Shown: positions 43,478 through 55,164 of the stretch, piece after piece
How the letters are laid out: every line of letters starts with the position of its first letter
Position numbering within the stretch: position 1 is the first letter of the stretch
Assembly: GCA_030407085.1 (NCBI GenBank)
Contig: CM059582.1
Span: 87,651,001 to 87,715,000, forward strand
Direction: 5' to 3'
From: Trichopria drosophilae
Taxonomy: Eukaryota > Arthropoda > Insecta > Hymenoptera > Diapriidae
Length of the DNA: 64,000 bases
Notes under the pieces: model-generated
Databases searched by the model: none
The model's input: the letters and a program-made list of their open reading frames with translations, nothing else
Told to the model about the DNA's origin: nothing
Made by a program: the position numbers and the translations under genes

Positions 43478-43752
43478 CTAACCCAATGGTAGAGGGAGTG
43501 GTTGCAGTTGCAAACGAAATGGCCCGGTGCAGTCTGCAGCGGTGGAGATGGATATCGGAGCCACTTTTCTGCTGCAGACTGCACACGTGGATTCTGGAGG
43601 GCCAAGGTAGGTTAGGGTTTTAGTCGGTAAACTTTGCCATTAACATCAAAGGTGAGGGAGTCCGACACACGGGGAGTTACGCAACATCTTCAACCCCCTA
43701 TGGTGCCTAACGCATTTCCCCCCTCCGTCAAAAAAGAAAAAAAAAAAAAATA
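41788..43752 (+). mobile_element. 5'-truncated R4/Dong-like LINE with poly(A) tail
   Basis: Begins abruptly inside the reverse transcriptase palm and ends with a 3' UTR (43478-43730) and an A-rich tail (43731-43750). It sits directly behind the CR1-like LINE. No target duplication is visible. The single ORF is uninterrupted, so this is one of the youngest insertions here. Confidence 0.85.
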
Positions 43753-43754
43753 TT

Positions 43755-44430
43755 TCGGGACTTTTGATTTTTACTTCGAGCCAGACCTTAGGTTTGGACG
43801 AAGTATTGAATTGGGTCACTTCGGGCATAAAAATGACCCTATAGTTTTTCATCAAATTTCGACGTTTCAGACCCTAAGGAAACCAAGTCAACAATAAAAA
43901 AATTTGTGTCCGTGATCTTATACGTATTTACGTCTGTAAGTAACAACGTCCCGTTTTTTTATCTCGCGATAACTCGCGAACGGAAAAGCGTATGGACATA
44001 ATTTTTTTTTTAATACGCGTCATGGCATAACTTAGATCTGATTAGATTTTAGCGCAGATACATCCGTCCATTACTAAAAAACATTAGCCCCAATTAAGTT
44101 GCTTCGTAGTTTTTTGCATTTATTTTCAAAAATACAAATTTTATTAAAAAAATGTTTCAAACAAAAAAGATAGAGCATGAAATTCTCTACAAAATAAGTT
44201 GTATGCATTTTCTTCCTAAAGTCAACGATAATGCCACAAAAACTGGTTTAAAATGACTATTTTTGAAAAAGTATTGAATTTGGTCACCTCGGCAAAAAAA
44301 TTACCCTATAGTTTTTCATCAAATTTCGACGTTTCGACCCCCTACCCCCCAGGGGTAGTCTTCGCACGCCCCTCGGGCTCGGTGATCACCTACGGGCGCA
44401 CAAGTTCTTTTACGCCCTTGATACGAAAAT
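43755..44430. repeat. Unassigned block bounded by 72-bp direct repeats
   Basis: Positions 43802-43873 and 44271-44343 are direct repeats (TATAGTTTTTCATCAAATTT then CGACGTTTC) about 470 bp apart. Between them is AT-rich DNA with no gene. A GC-rich stretch follows at 44340-44405. Confidence 0.75.
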
Positions 44431-44939
44431 AACTATTTCGATGTATCTAAAAGATGTCTTATAATATCTAAAAGATATCCGTCAGAGATCTTTTCGACAC
44501 TTTTAAGATATCTTTGACGAATTATATGTATATATGTATATTGTATATATAAGATCATAATGATACAGACAGTAATTAGTAAAACACTGTAAACATGTAA
44601 TACGCATCGAATAGTCTATTACAATACAAGTCCTTGAAGTAAGTGTTTTGCAACTTTTATTTATTAATACTTCGGCTGGCCTGTTGTCGGGGTCGAAGTT
44701 TTGAAAATGCTCATTTTCAATTTTCATACATATAAGAAACACTATATTGTTGTAATATATCTATCGAATCCACTTGGACCTAAATATGATTGGACCCCCA
44801 AATATCAATATAATTTTATAATATAATTGAAAACTGTTAGTAAACAAACAAGTATTAAGGAATATCCGACTCTCTATAGGATCGAAGTTTCTGAGTGATC
44901 GAAGCGAGCGAGGCACCACGCCAACACTAATTTTTTTTC
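44431..44939. other. Unassigned AT-rich spacer
   Basis: Contains TCTAAAAGAT-type short repeats (44450-44515) and a TATATGTATA run (44523-44550). No gene. Confidence 0.4.
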
Positions 44940-45741
44940 GATTAATAATTAATTTTTGATTATGATTATTCTTACTTGAATTCATCATTCATTTTTAATT
45001 AAGATTATTTTTTACTATAATTTATAATTAATTTTTCATTGTGACTATTTTTACTTGAATTCCTAATTCATTTTCATTTGTGATTATTTGCCTTGAATTT
45101 ATAATTTATTTGTATTGTGATTTATCTTTATTAAATTCATAAGTCATTATTGATTGTGAATTGTATTTTAAATATTCCTTGTCACGCGTGATTTTTTTAA
45201 TGTTCAGGAGCCATGCATGATTTATGTTTTCTAGTAAGATTTTGACCATTTCTGTTTTTACCAAAATTAGTAATTCAATTTTTTTAAATATAATGAAAAT
45301 ATTACTTTTTTTTTCGCGTGCCATTTTTTTACCCGATAAAGATAATTAATTTTCGTTTGCTGAATCTCGTACACGGGAAAAAAAGTTAGTTGGAGTAACC
45401 AACTGTTGGTTGGATCAACCATTTAGTTGGTTATACCAACTTTTATATCCGAGTAGGCGATGGTTTTCGTTTAAAACTTAAAAATTTCTCAAAATTTCTA
45501 CACATTTTTGCTCAAATATTTACCATAAATTTATGTCAATATGGAGAATAATTTTCCAAATTCGCAATAATACAATGCATGCGAAACAGGCCGAAAATTG
45601 TTAATTTATTTAATTGTTAATAATTTAAACAAAACGCATAAAAAAAATTTTTCGTTTTATACTATTTGGCATGTTTTTAAAACCGACAATGTTTCATTTT
45701 TTATGCGCGGCAATTTATTACTTAATAGCCCTTCAGTATTA
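44940..45741 (-). repeat. Inner part of repeat arm B
   Basis: Inverted match to 26646-27340 and, from 45580 outward, to 23070-23236. Here the sequence is continuous where arm A is split by the LINE at 23237-26645. Arm B is in turn split at 45741/45742 by the 10.85 kb element. Confidence 0.9.
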
Positions 45742-46289
45742 GGCCAGTCAAATTAGGTTTTGAGTGGGAAAGTGAACGCAATTTAATGAAACCTTTTGGG
45801 GCTTATTTGGGACGTTTTGAAAAGCTTATTTCGAAGTTTGCGTATTCCTAGGGGCGCGCGAATTTTTACGGGGGCCCCCTTTTATAAAAATTTCGTTTTT
45901 TCGCCATATCTCGGCCAATTGCTATCGGAAATTAACGTTTGACCTCTCATTTTGTAGCATTTATTGCACCCTACAATTGTGTTTTACAACATTTTCCACG
46001 TAGAGTCAATGGTTCACGTGTTTTTTGCGGTGAAATGTGGGGGGACATTAATTTTCACGTTTTTTTGCATTTATCTCGTTTTGGTGAAGATAAATCACTT
46101 TTTTCGTTAAAATAAAAGTTATAGAGCTTAAAAAACGAACAAAATGAGCTATGACTCAATTCGATTAGTCGACAATAGACCATAGAAGGCAGGCGTTCCG
46201 TCCGTCGCAGCGGCACGAAATGGCCGCCAGGACGGAGGCACGCGCCGGTTCGACTTCGGCGCTGTTTTCGCTTTTGTCTTTTTTCTAAC
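45742..46289. repeat. Left TIR of the 10.85 kb element
   Basis: About 548 bp. Shares TGAACGCAATTTAATGAAAC, GGCCGAGATATGGCG (inverse here) and GTCAATGGTTCACGTG-type blocks with the right TIR. Confidence 0.9.
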
Positions 46290-46813
46290 GCATGCAATCG
46301 GAACAAATTACTAGTATTTATTTTATGCAGGATGAAAATACCTACCATTAGCCGTGTATTACTTGGAAATTGATTGTACATTGCGTAATTTTGAAGTATA
46401 TAACTTATTAAAATTCTCATTTATTAACATAACAAGAATCAGTGTTATTTTGAAAGTGTAATTGAAGTGTAATTTCGAAACCAAATTAGAATGGAATGTT
46501 TTACTGTAGTATGTGAGATATAAATTTTGAAATATTTCATACAATGACAATATAAAAAGAAATGTATTATAATATGTTTTAATTTGTTGAATAAGTGTTA
46601 TAACAATTTTGTACAATTATATGAAATTGTAGAATAATATAATTGTTTAGTATTTAATTATTGAAATGTAATGAAAGGAAGTGGGCTGTTTAGAATAAAG
46701 CAATTCAAAAAAGTTGAAATAAGTTATTTTCAAAATCATTCATTTTCATTATTTTTTTTTTATTGTAGCCGATGAAAAGTAATTTTTGAAAAATACAGCG
46801 TTTGTACATTTTT
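46290..46813. other. 3' flank of the CXC gene
   Basis: AT-rich DNA between the left TIR and the CXC-cluster stop codon, probably the 3' UTR of the element's gene. AATAAA-like motifs on the minus strand are not distinctive at this composition. Confidence 0.4.
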
Positions 46814-47200
46814 TTAGTTACTAACGATCCTTGATCGTTTGTTTAAGGGTTCTTCCAGCTCACTGTCCTCTTCTTGTTCATTGCCTTCTTCTTCCATGTA
46901 GTGCAATGCAGGGCTGTCGTCGATGAAATCGCATTCGTCATCGGATTCGATGTCCTCGCGGTCATTGCTCAGGTTGTCGCATGTTTCTTCATCACAATTG
47001 CGACAAACAACGGAACATTTCATGCCAGATTTGCGACATCCACAAGCCGCGCCACACCTTCCCGTACATCTGCAAGCCAAGATTTTGAGCAGTTTGGCCA
47101 GAAGTTGAATCGTGCCCATTAATGCTACTTTTTGCGACGATCGTCGTTCCGTAACGCATTTCACTGCATCCTCGGGAGCGACTGTCGATTGTTTTTATAT
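46814..47200 (-). pseudogene. C-terminal tesmin/TSO1-like CXC cluster of the element's gene
   Basis: The minus frame includes TVAPEDAVKCVTERRSS and then the Cys-rich cluster ILACRCTGRCGAACGCRK, SGMKCSVVCRNCDEETCDN. It ends with an acidic tail and a basic KRSR motif (EEPLNKRSRIVSN). CXC clusters of this kind bind zinc and often DNA. In the family as I remember it, the stretch PAPE...LL precedes the CXC cluster directly, as here. Several hundred residues that should join this part to the central domain at 47227-48149 are missing. Confidence 0.7.
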
Positions 47201-47226
47201 TAAAATCTGCATTGTCATAAACAAAT

Positions 47227-48149
47227 TACGAAAACGATCCGACAAGAATGTTACTGGTACCCCTGTGTATGCACGCATTTTCATACGTCATGACATCTGC
47301 ATATGACGCCGAAAATCCCAAATTCGAAAGTACATCAATCAACGTTTTAGATCCGAATTTTGTATATAAGAAAGCACCGATGCCGATTTTTACAGAAGAG
47401 TTAAAAGAACGTGGGCGTACAGCAGAAATTATTGCGTGTGCTATTGATGTACATTTAGTCTTTAAAAATTGTGAAGCACGTTCGGTGTTTGACTTTTTAT
47501 TTTTATTTGTGACTTCGTTCAGAAAAACTGTCAAAGATGTAGGTATTTCGGATTCGGCACTTGCAAGGAAACTGTCGGAAGGTGGATAATTTTGTAAATC
47601 GTAAACAACCGATCTAATGTCTTCGCGAATGATTGCGGCAGCTTCGCGCACGACACGCAATCGTTCGGCTGCTTCATTTTTATTTCTGTCACGATACCAG
47701 GCATCCGAAATCAATGTATGACCGGTGTTCTTAAAACATACTACCGTAGCGCGTTCTGACGTCACAATGATAATGTCATCGCCATACTTTTCAAGCAAAT
47801 GTTTTCGTACGGTTTTCTTATGTGGACAAAGGCCACCTTTTACTTGGGCCATTAAATCTTCCAAAGAAAATTGGCATTCATTGCTGCTTTCTTCCATATA
47901 TGTATAGATATCATCCATGGCGACATCAATTTCATCTCCACCAGGTCGACCCTTCTTTGCTCCAGTACCTTTGCGATATACGTAACGCATCGGGGTACGG
48001 TACGTTTCAGTTTCACCACAGCAGTTTCGAGATTTCTACATGTCGATTTCGAAAATAGTACATGTACTACAGACTACGATTTACATGAATGTGTGTGTGC
48101 ATTGTCCGTGTCGACAAAAATCCAGGATGAAGATAAGGATCCAGAAAAC
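47227..48149 (-). pseudogene. Central domain of the element's gene
   Basis: The main frame (47990-47227) has a GAKKGRPGGDEIDVAMDD linker, a helical region (CQFSLEDLMAQVKGG), KHLLEKYGDDIIIVTSERAT, VVCFKNTGHTLISDAWY, and GIGAFLYTKFGSKTLIDVLS followed by LGFSASYADVMTYENA. These motifs recur in a large family of uncharacterised animal proteins. Upstream in other frames, 47990-48149 is broken by frameshifts. The right edge shows a splice-acceptor context on the minus strand: TACTAAC near 48167-48173, then CTGCAG. After YENACI the frame ends early and the conserved remainder is absent. Confidence 0.65.
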
Positions 48150-48630
48150 CTGCAGCTTTTACAGAAAGGTTAGTAATATTTATTTACGTTGAAAATTAAT
48201 TTAAATAAAAAAGTTGCACGCATCCTGATGAATAAATGAAAATTCATTACGAACTTGCACATTAATTACATTCAATTACCTCGGCTTAGAATTAAACAAT
48301 GTGAAAAGGCATAAATGTAATGCATAAATATAAATGTAGATACAGTAGAATAAATATTGATGCTTGATGGGCTATTTCTGAAGCGTGTCTGCCTGGATGG
48401 GAGTGACATTCGAACATGATGTCTTTTGGCTGTAGTTACACCCTGATGAAGGTTTCTCCTGCAGGTTCTGAGTCAGGTTAAATATAAATTTCTAGAAATA
48501 AAATACGTTACTATTTTTCAAAATAACTGTTGACGCTTTATGGTGTCTTTTTGCAGCATGTCTGTCAGCGGTCTCTGGCAGTTCAGAGGAAGAGCACAAT
48601 TTATATCCGAGTCAAATCACGCCAAGTGAG
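48150..48630. other. Intron-like region of the CXC gene
   Basis: AT-rich DNA on the 3' side of the proposed intron. Contains the branch-point-like TACTAAC (minus strand, 48167-48173). No other feature. Confidence 0.4.
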
Positions 48631-48631
48631 C

Positions 48632-50529
48632 ACACCTCCGCACCATTTGTCTCCGATCAAGCTGCAACTTGGTAGAATTGTTGTACCAATAGAGTACATG
48701 AAATCTACCAAATATGGTTAAGTTATAATAACGGGTTGCCTAGATACAGGGTGTCAAAGTTCAAGTTGTTTTTTGAAACGTCATTTTTCAAAAATTTCTA
48801 GCTCATACAATATTGCTCATAGGCAAAAAATGTATAGAATGTTTTTTTCTCCATTTTAGGTGTATTTTTCGAAGAAAATATTTTCAGTTGAAAAAAAAAA
48901 GTTTTTCCCTAAAAATTATTCATTTTTTTTAAACAATTATCAATTTTTTTACTTTCTCTATGCCGAAATTAACTTTTTTTTGCATGAATAAATACCTTAG
49001 ATACTTAAGATTATGAATCAAGAACAAAATTTCACTGCCCGACATTGCACGTAAGCACAAGAATAATTTTGTTACTGCGCGGCACGCTGTTCTGACGATT
49101 TTCACGCGTTAACATGCGAGTTTGTCTTGTCGCTGTACGAAACATATTCACTTAATATCAGTTTTTGTTTAATCTTATCCAGGAAACAAGAAAAGGATAT
49201 AATTAAAAATAATAAGATTGTAAAACATTGAAATATTTATTAAATATATTAATAATTACATTAACATAATTTAAGAATCACATAATTTAAAACTTTAACA
49301 TAATTAATGACATTTAAATAATTAAGAAACTGTAGAAATATATTTTATCTTTTCGTGTGATGGGACTACTTTGCTTTGTTTTTCTTAACTATGTTGTTTA
49401 AAAAAATTCTCTGGTCTTCAGAAAAAATTTTGCACTCAATTTTTTCTTTATCAATCGCTTTAAACTGGTGAAACTGACGTGTGTTTTTGATGGTTACTGC
49501 ATTTCCAAATTTTGTGTGATACACTTATGATTTTTTTTATACAGAGGATTGCAACACTTATTGGCACTAACCATATTAATCAATAAATTCCACAACACGC
49601 AGTGCAGATATTCAAGTTTAAACAAGTCACTGCACACAAAGAGAAACCAATCCCTTTATATTAAAAAAAAAAGTTAAAAAAAAAGTTGTTCTTTTTTTTA
49701 TATATGTATAACATGAGTACACCCGTTCATATGAATTTTTCTTTTTAACGATTCCGAAATTGAAAGGGCTTGGTTTCTCTTTGCGTGCAGAGACTTGTAA
49801 CATATACATAAATATATACAATATTCGGTCTTAATGGTATAATATATATAATTATATATATATATATATATTGAATTTGTGCACAATTTTTTGATTGTGT
49901 AGTTAGTTTTAATATTTAATAAACATTACAATGTTTTAGAATCTTATTATTTTTAATTACAGCCTTTTCTTGTTTCTTAGGTTAGATTAAACAAATACTG
50001 ATATTAAGTGAATATGTTTCGTACAGCGACAAGACAAACTCGCATGTTAACGCGTGAAAATCGTCAGAACAGCGTGCCGCGCAGTAACAAAATTATTCTT
50101 GTGCTTATGTGCAATGTCGGGCAGTAAAATTTTTTTTTTTTATTCATAATCTAAAGTATCTAAGGTATTTATTTATGCAAAAAAAAAGTTAATTTCGGCA
50201 TGGAGGAAGTAACAAAATTGATAATTGTTTTTAAAAAATGATTAATTTTTAGGGAAAAACTTTTTTTTTTCAACCGAAAATATTTTTTTCGAAAAATACA
50301 CATAAAATGAAGAAAAAAACATTACATAGATTTTTGACCTATGAGCAATATTGTAGGAGCTAGAAATTTTTGAAAAATGACGTTTCAAAAAACAACTTGA
50401 ACTTTGACACCCTGTATCTAGGCAACCCGTTATTATAACTTAACCATATTTGGTAGATTTGATGTACTCTATTGGTACAACAATTCTACCAAGTTGCAGC
50501 GTGATAGGAGACACATGGTGCGGAGGTGT
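48632..50529. mobile_element. 1.9 kb foldback element nested in the intron
   Basis: The left arm (48632-49245) and right arm (49905-50529) are inverted copies. Shared blocks are ACACCTCCGCACCAT, CTGCAACTTGGTAGAATTGT, ATACAGGGTGTCAAAGTTCA, and AGTGAATATGTTTCGTACAG with its inverse. The loop itself contains a shorter inverted pair (49625-49660 and 49766-49800, CACAAAGAGAAACCAA-type). No transposase, so it is a non-autonomous element. Confidence 0.9.
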
Positions 50530-50539
50530 CCCAGATAGC

Positions 50540-50740
50540 AAAAGAGAAGCAGATTTGCATCAGCTGCTGCAAAATGTTGCTGCAGGATTGCATGAAAATT
50601 TAGGCTTTCTGCGTCATCAGAATGCAGCGATTTTGCAGCAAACTTTGCGCCTTGTAAAATCTTTGCAAAGTCTGCTGCAGATCTGCAGCAGGCCGTGCAG
50701 GCCTGACTCGAGTTTATTACCTAGGGATTATAGGGGAGTA
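50540..50740. repeat. CTGCAG-rich degenerate repeats
   Basis: Repeated CTGCTGCAAAAT, TTTGCAGCAAA and CTGCAGATCTGCAGCAGG motifs. Both strands stay open for about 119 codons at 50450-50809, giving Gln/Leu-rich translations. No gene is inferred. Confidence 0.6.
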
Positions 50741-50784
50741 AATGTACACAAATACGAAGAAGTTTGTGGAGTGACGCACACAAA

Positions 50785-51545
50785 CACCGGAGACACAGCG
50801 TACATGTGAAGAATGGGGAATCTCTCCGGCTGCTGACAGGGATGAAAGCTCCGTGTTCAAGAAGGGCAACAAAAAAAGCGCTGCAAGCGCCATCTATCGG
50901 CGAGACGCATAATTATATATTTTCACTAGCAAAAGTGCCGCTTAGTGGGGGGCGAAAATTCTGGCAAAATCGATTGGTCGAAGCAACATAACCACAACAA
51001 AATTAACAAAAGAGAAAAATAATAGTTAATCTCGACATTAATTTCTTTTACAATCCTTTCTGTAGTTTTGCAATTCCAAATATTGTTAAAAATTGAAACT
51101 GCATCGAGCGAGGTAAATTTATCCAACCGAGGAAGAAAAACATTAACATTTTTGAAAATTCAATATTCGCCATGAAAATTTACAATATGTATGTATTGGG
51201 AAAGCAAACGTGGGTAATGTTTGCTTTATAATGATTAGTTTTTATATATATACATCGAAAGAAAGGAAAGGTTTAGCATGAACATGTATTATTTTTATTT
51301 ATATTTATTCTATTAAAAATATGGATAAGGAAATCGCACCAAACAACAAAAAACAACCGAACAGGTAATGATCGCATCAAAGACTGACGCCGCACGCCAC
51401 CGGCTTTAGTTCAGCTTGTGGGTGTGAGGGGGATGCGTAAGATGGCGCTTGCAGCGCCTTTTTTGTTGCCTTTCTTGAAAACGAAACTTTCATCCCTGTT
51501 AGCTGGCGAAGAGAGGTTCCCCTTCTCCACATACACGCTGCCGGG
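50785..51545. repeat. Inverted pair flanking 0.5 kb
   Basis: Positions 50785-50900 match 51425-51540 in inverted orientation (GACAGGGATGAAAG, GGGCAACAAAAAAAGCGCTG, CAAGCGCCAT). The intervening DNA is AT-rich. A GGGAGCCGGAAAAAATCC motif at 51541 recurs inverted at about 54175-54195. Confidence 0.75.
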
Positions 51546-51985
51546 AGCCGGAAAAAATCCGAATGGAAGAAATCTCGAAAACTGATCATAACTTAGAAAG
51601 CAAAATTCCCTATACGAGAGAAGGTTGGTTGTTAGATGGTGTGTGTGCATATACGCACATATAACCTCTTTGAATAAGTACCACAAGCCAAGAGCGTCAG
51701 ATGCTATGCGGTGCAGTAGAAAGCCGAGAGAGGGCGTTGAGTTTTCAGAGCACTGCATTACCTGCACCGCACGCGATAATATATTTTATTATCTTGGCAC
51801 AGCGTCGGTAAGTTAGTAAGCTCTCAACCGGAGCCCTGGTTGAAATGTTATTTTTTTAATTTACATAAAATTTATTACATTCAATATACTGTTTAGTACA
51901 TTACAATATACTAAATACAGTTTGTATATAAATTAATTATACAATAACAATACATTAAGCGTAAAACAGCTACAAAACGGTTAAT
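51546..51985. other. Unassigned spacer
   Basis: No gene. Contains a GCGGTGCAG/CTGCACCGC inverted motif pair at about 51710 and 51761. Confidence 0.35.
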
Positions 51986-52014
51986 GTCTTAATTATTAAT
52001 ACGTTAATTTCTTA

Positions 52015-54140
52015 AAAATGAAAGATGCATTTTCTTATTGTCTTTAACTTATATGTTTACAATTTAAGTAATTAAAAATATATCCTTATTTCCTTATCAC
52101 GGTATCCATTAAACAAATGTTCGAAAAGAACTTTATCAGCCGGCTCTTGGATTCAAACCACAAAAGTAACGTGGTGGTTGAGTGGATAAAACGTTAGATT
52201 CGTAATTTTATTTTTGACGGATCGCGTCCTCCGCGGGGATTTTTTTTTATTTACGCTACGATTATTGCAGCTCGCATTATCTATTTATCAACGTACATCC
52301 TTCGGTTTATTTTATTTATAAATGACATGTTATTTGCGTAAAAATTGTATTCTTGTTTTACATTAGTATTAGGTCTCCCAAAATCATAGTATTATGCATA
52401 ATAAAATTATTTCAAATGCAAATGAATTATAAAAATATCTTTAAGTAATAAATATTAAATATTAAATAATACATGATATGTGACTTATAAAACCATCTAA
52501 CAAAAATAGCGCTCGTTCGAAATGCATGGCTCAACAATTAATTCCTTACTTTGTTAAAAATGAAAGATGCATTTTCGTATTTTCTTTACCTTATATGTTT
52601 ACAACTTAAGTAATTAAAAATATATCCTCATTTCCTTACAACGGTATCCATTAAATAATGTTCGAAAAGAACTTTATCAGCCGGCTCTTGAAATCGAACA
52701 ACAAAAGTAACGTGGTGGTTGAGTGGATAAAATGTTAGATTCGTAATTTTATTTTTGACGGATCGCGTCCTCGTCGGGGATTTTTTTTTTTTATTTAATT
52801 ACGCTACGATTATTGCAGCTCGCATTATCTATTTATCAACGTACATCCTTCGGTTTATTTTATTTATAAATGAAATGTTGTATACGTAAAAATACTATTG
52901 TTGTTTTATATTAGAATTATGTATATAATTCATTATTAGCCATGATCCTGAAATTTATTAACGCATTTTGTTTGTAATAAAATTATATCAAATGCAAATT
53001 TATTACAAAAAGCTTTTTAAGTAATAATTATAAAATATTAAATAATACATGAAATGTGACCTATAAAACCACCTAACAAAAATAGAGTTCGTTCGAAATG
53101 CATTTCTTAATTATTAATACATCAATTTGTTGGCAATGGCAGATTCATTCTCTTGTTTTCTTCAATTTTTCGGTTAACAATTTCTTTAATCAAATATATA
53201 TCATTTTTTGCAGCAAATAACAGTTTGCTGGGTTTATAGTCAGATTAATAATTTTTTTTATTCTGTTAGTTTTCTACATTTATATGCTACATTATGATTT
53301 GCAATTTTCGGAATTCAAGATTACATCTATTTAGGTAATAATACTATTGGATACCTGTTTATCCCAAACAGCGACTTAGAATCCATCAATTTGTATCTGC
53401 AGTAATTCAGAATTGTATTACTATTGTTGGTATCATTTTGGAGTATACATTTCTTAACAACAAACTTTGCAGGAATTCAGAAATGCTTTTTTGTAATTTT
53501 AGTTAACGATATGTATGGATTGAAAATTTGGAAAGTTTGTTCCTCTCTGTGCAAAGCAATACAAAAAATAAGGTGCGTAGATTCGCAGGGATTAATGAAA
53601 TCAAGACCGTGCCTTGAAAAGGCGTTAAAATTAATTTATTGAAAGACATAGCCAATCCATTTCCAAAATTGTAATGTGGACGAGTTTTAGCGCGACAACT
53701 GATAAGTGGCAAGTAGAGGATCTAACATTAAATAAATAAGTTTTCCATTTTTCAAAGATGGTTTTATAAGTCACATTTCATGTATTATAATATTTAATAT
53801 TTATTACTTAAAAATATTTTTATAATTCATTTGCATTTGAAATAATTTTATTATACATAATACTATGATTTTAGGAGACCTAATACTAATGTAAAACAAG
53901 AATACAATTTTTACGCAAATAACATGTCATTTATAAATAAAATAAACCGAAGGATGTACGTTGATAAATAGATAATGCGAGCTGCAATAATCACAGCGTA
54001 AATAAAAAAAATTCCCCGACAAGGACGCGATCCGTCAAAAATAATATTACGAATCTAACGTTTTATCCACTCAACCACCACGTTACTTTTGCGGTTCAAA
54101 TCCAAGAGCCGGCTGATAAAGTTCTTTTCGAACATCATTT
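52015..54140. repeat. 540-bp repeat: two direct copies and one inverted copy
   Basis: Direct copies start at about 52020 and 52560. An inverted copy occupies about 53740-54140. Each contains TTCGAAAAGAACTTTATCAG, CGTGGTGGTTGAGTGGATAA, TTTTTGACGGATCGCGTCCT and ACGTACATCCTTCGGTTTAT. The stretch TGGTTGAGTGG fits a polymerase III A box, and GGATCGCGTCC about 40 bp further on is one base off a B-box consensus. A tRNA-derived origin is therefore possible. Unrelated AT-rich DNA occupies 53100-53740. Confidence 0.8.
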
Positions 54141-54890
54141 AATTGATACTTCCATTCGGGATTTCTACCTTTCGGGATTTTTTCCGGCTCCCACGCGCGT
54201 GTGTCCGCGCGCGCATGTGCGTGTATCCCAGCAAACCGAAAAGAATAGCAATGTTCACAAAAAGATTCAATTTTCATTTTTTGAATCCCATTTCTTGATT
54301 TTTCCAATCTTTTTCTATTTTGAATAATTTTTTTGTGCCGACTGAGCCTATACTCGTGAATACATTCAATAACAGTACACAATGCTTTTGTATACTTTCT
54401 ATCTTTCCAGTACTTTTTAATTCAGCGAATTTGTTGTCACGTGACCAATCGCAGTCTTTATGAATACATTTAATCTTACTGTAAAAATAGCCATCGAGAT
54501 TTTGAATCTATTTCTATATTCGAATTCTTTACAATACACTTGTATGCTTATTTTGAATACATTTTAGTACTCTTAAAAAATGAATTGTATCCTTATGAAT
54601 CATAGATCTATTCTGAATCATTTCGTATGAAAATCGATATTTGATGGTTAAAATTCAAACCTTGTCTAATTGCATCGTCATCGAATCGTTTGCGAATGCT
54701 TCGTAATTCTTTTGGAAGCATATATGCGAATATTTTCAATGCTCACGGATACTTCTTTTTGAATACTTCTAGAGGCATTTGTGGGACTAATTTTAAAATC
54801 TTCTCAATGCTTCATCGAGTCGTGTGATGCGAGTGCTTTTATCCTTCCCGAGTATTCCCGAAGTATGAACATTTTTAAATTCTTTTACTA
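54141..54890. other. Unassigned spacer
   Basis: Contains a GC-rich alternating CGCGCGTGTGTCCGCGCGCG stretch at 54195-54215, then AT-rich DNA with repeated TTTTGAATA-like words. No gene. Confidence 0.4.
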
Positions 54891-54891
54891 T

Positions 54892-55164
54892 CAAGATTTC
54901 GCTTATGTCTTGCCATTTTCGAGATATTTGAGAATTTTGAAAATTTTAAAAATCTGTTTACATGTATGAATTAACCGACTCGAGGTCATCCCCCCTATCT
55001 ATACACCCCCCAAAATTTTGTCAGATTTTACGTATCTCTTGCCGTTTTCGAGATATTTGAGAATTTGGAAATTTTCAGTTTTGCAAATTTCAAAAATCTG
55101 TTTGCATGTATGAATTATTCGACTCCAGGTCATCCCCCCTATCGATACACGCCCCAAAATTTTG
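54892..55164. repeat. Tandem duplication of about 135 bp
   Basis: Two units (54892-55022 and 55027-55164) share TTTCGAGATATTTGAGAAT, AAAATCTGTTT, ATGTATGAATTA and AGGTCATCCCCCCTATC. Confidence 0.85.

Noticed and set aside
42501..43605. Several minus and alternative plus frames of 65-116 codons
   Set aside because: They are shadows of the real R4-like ORF on the plus strand.
49501..49886. Short minus-strand frames in the loop of the foldback at 48632-50529
   Set aside because: AT-driven frames with Tyr/Ile/Lys runs and no conserved motif.
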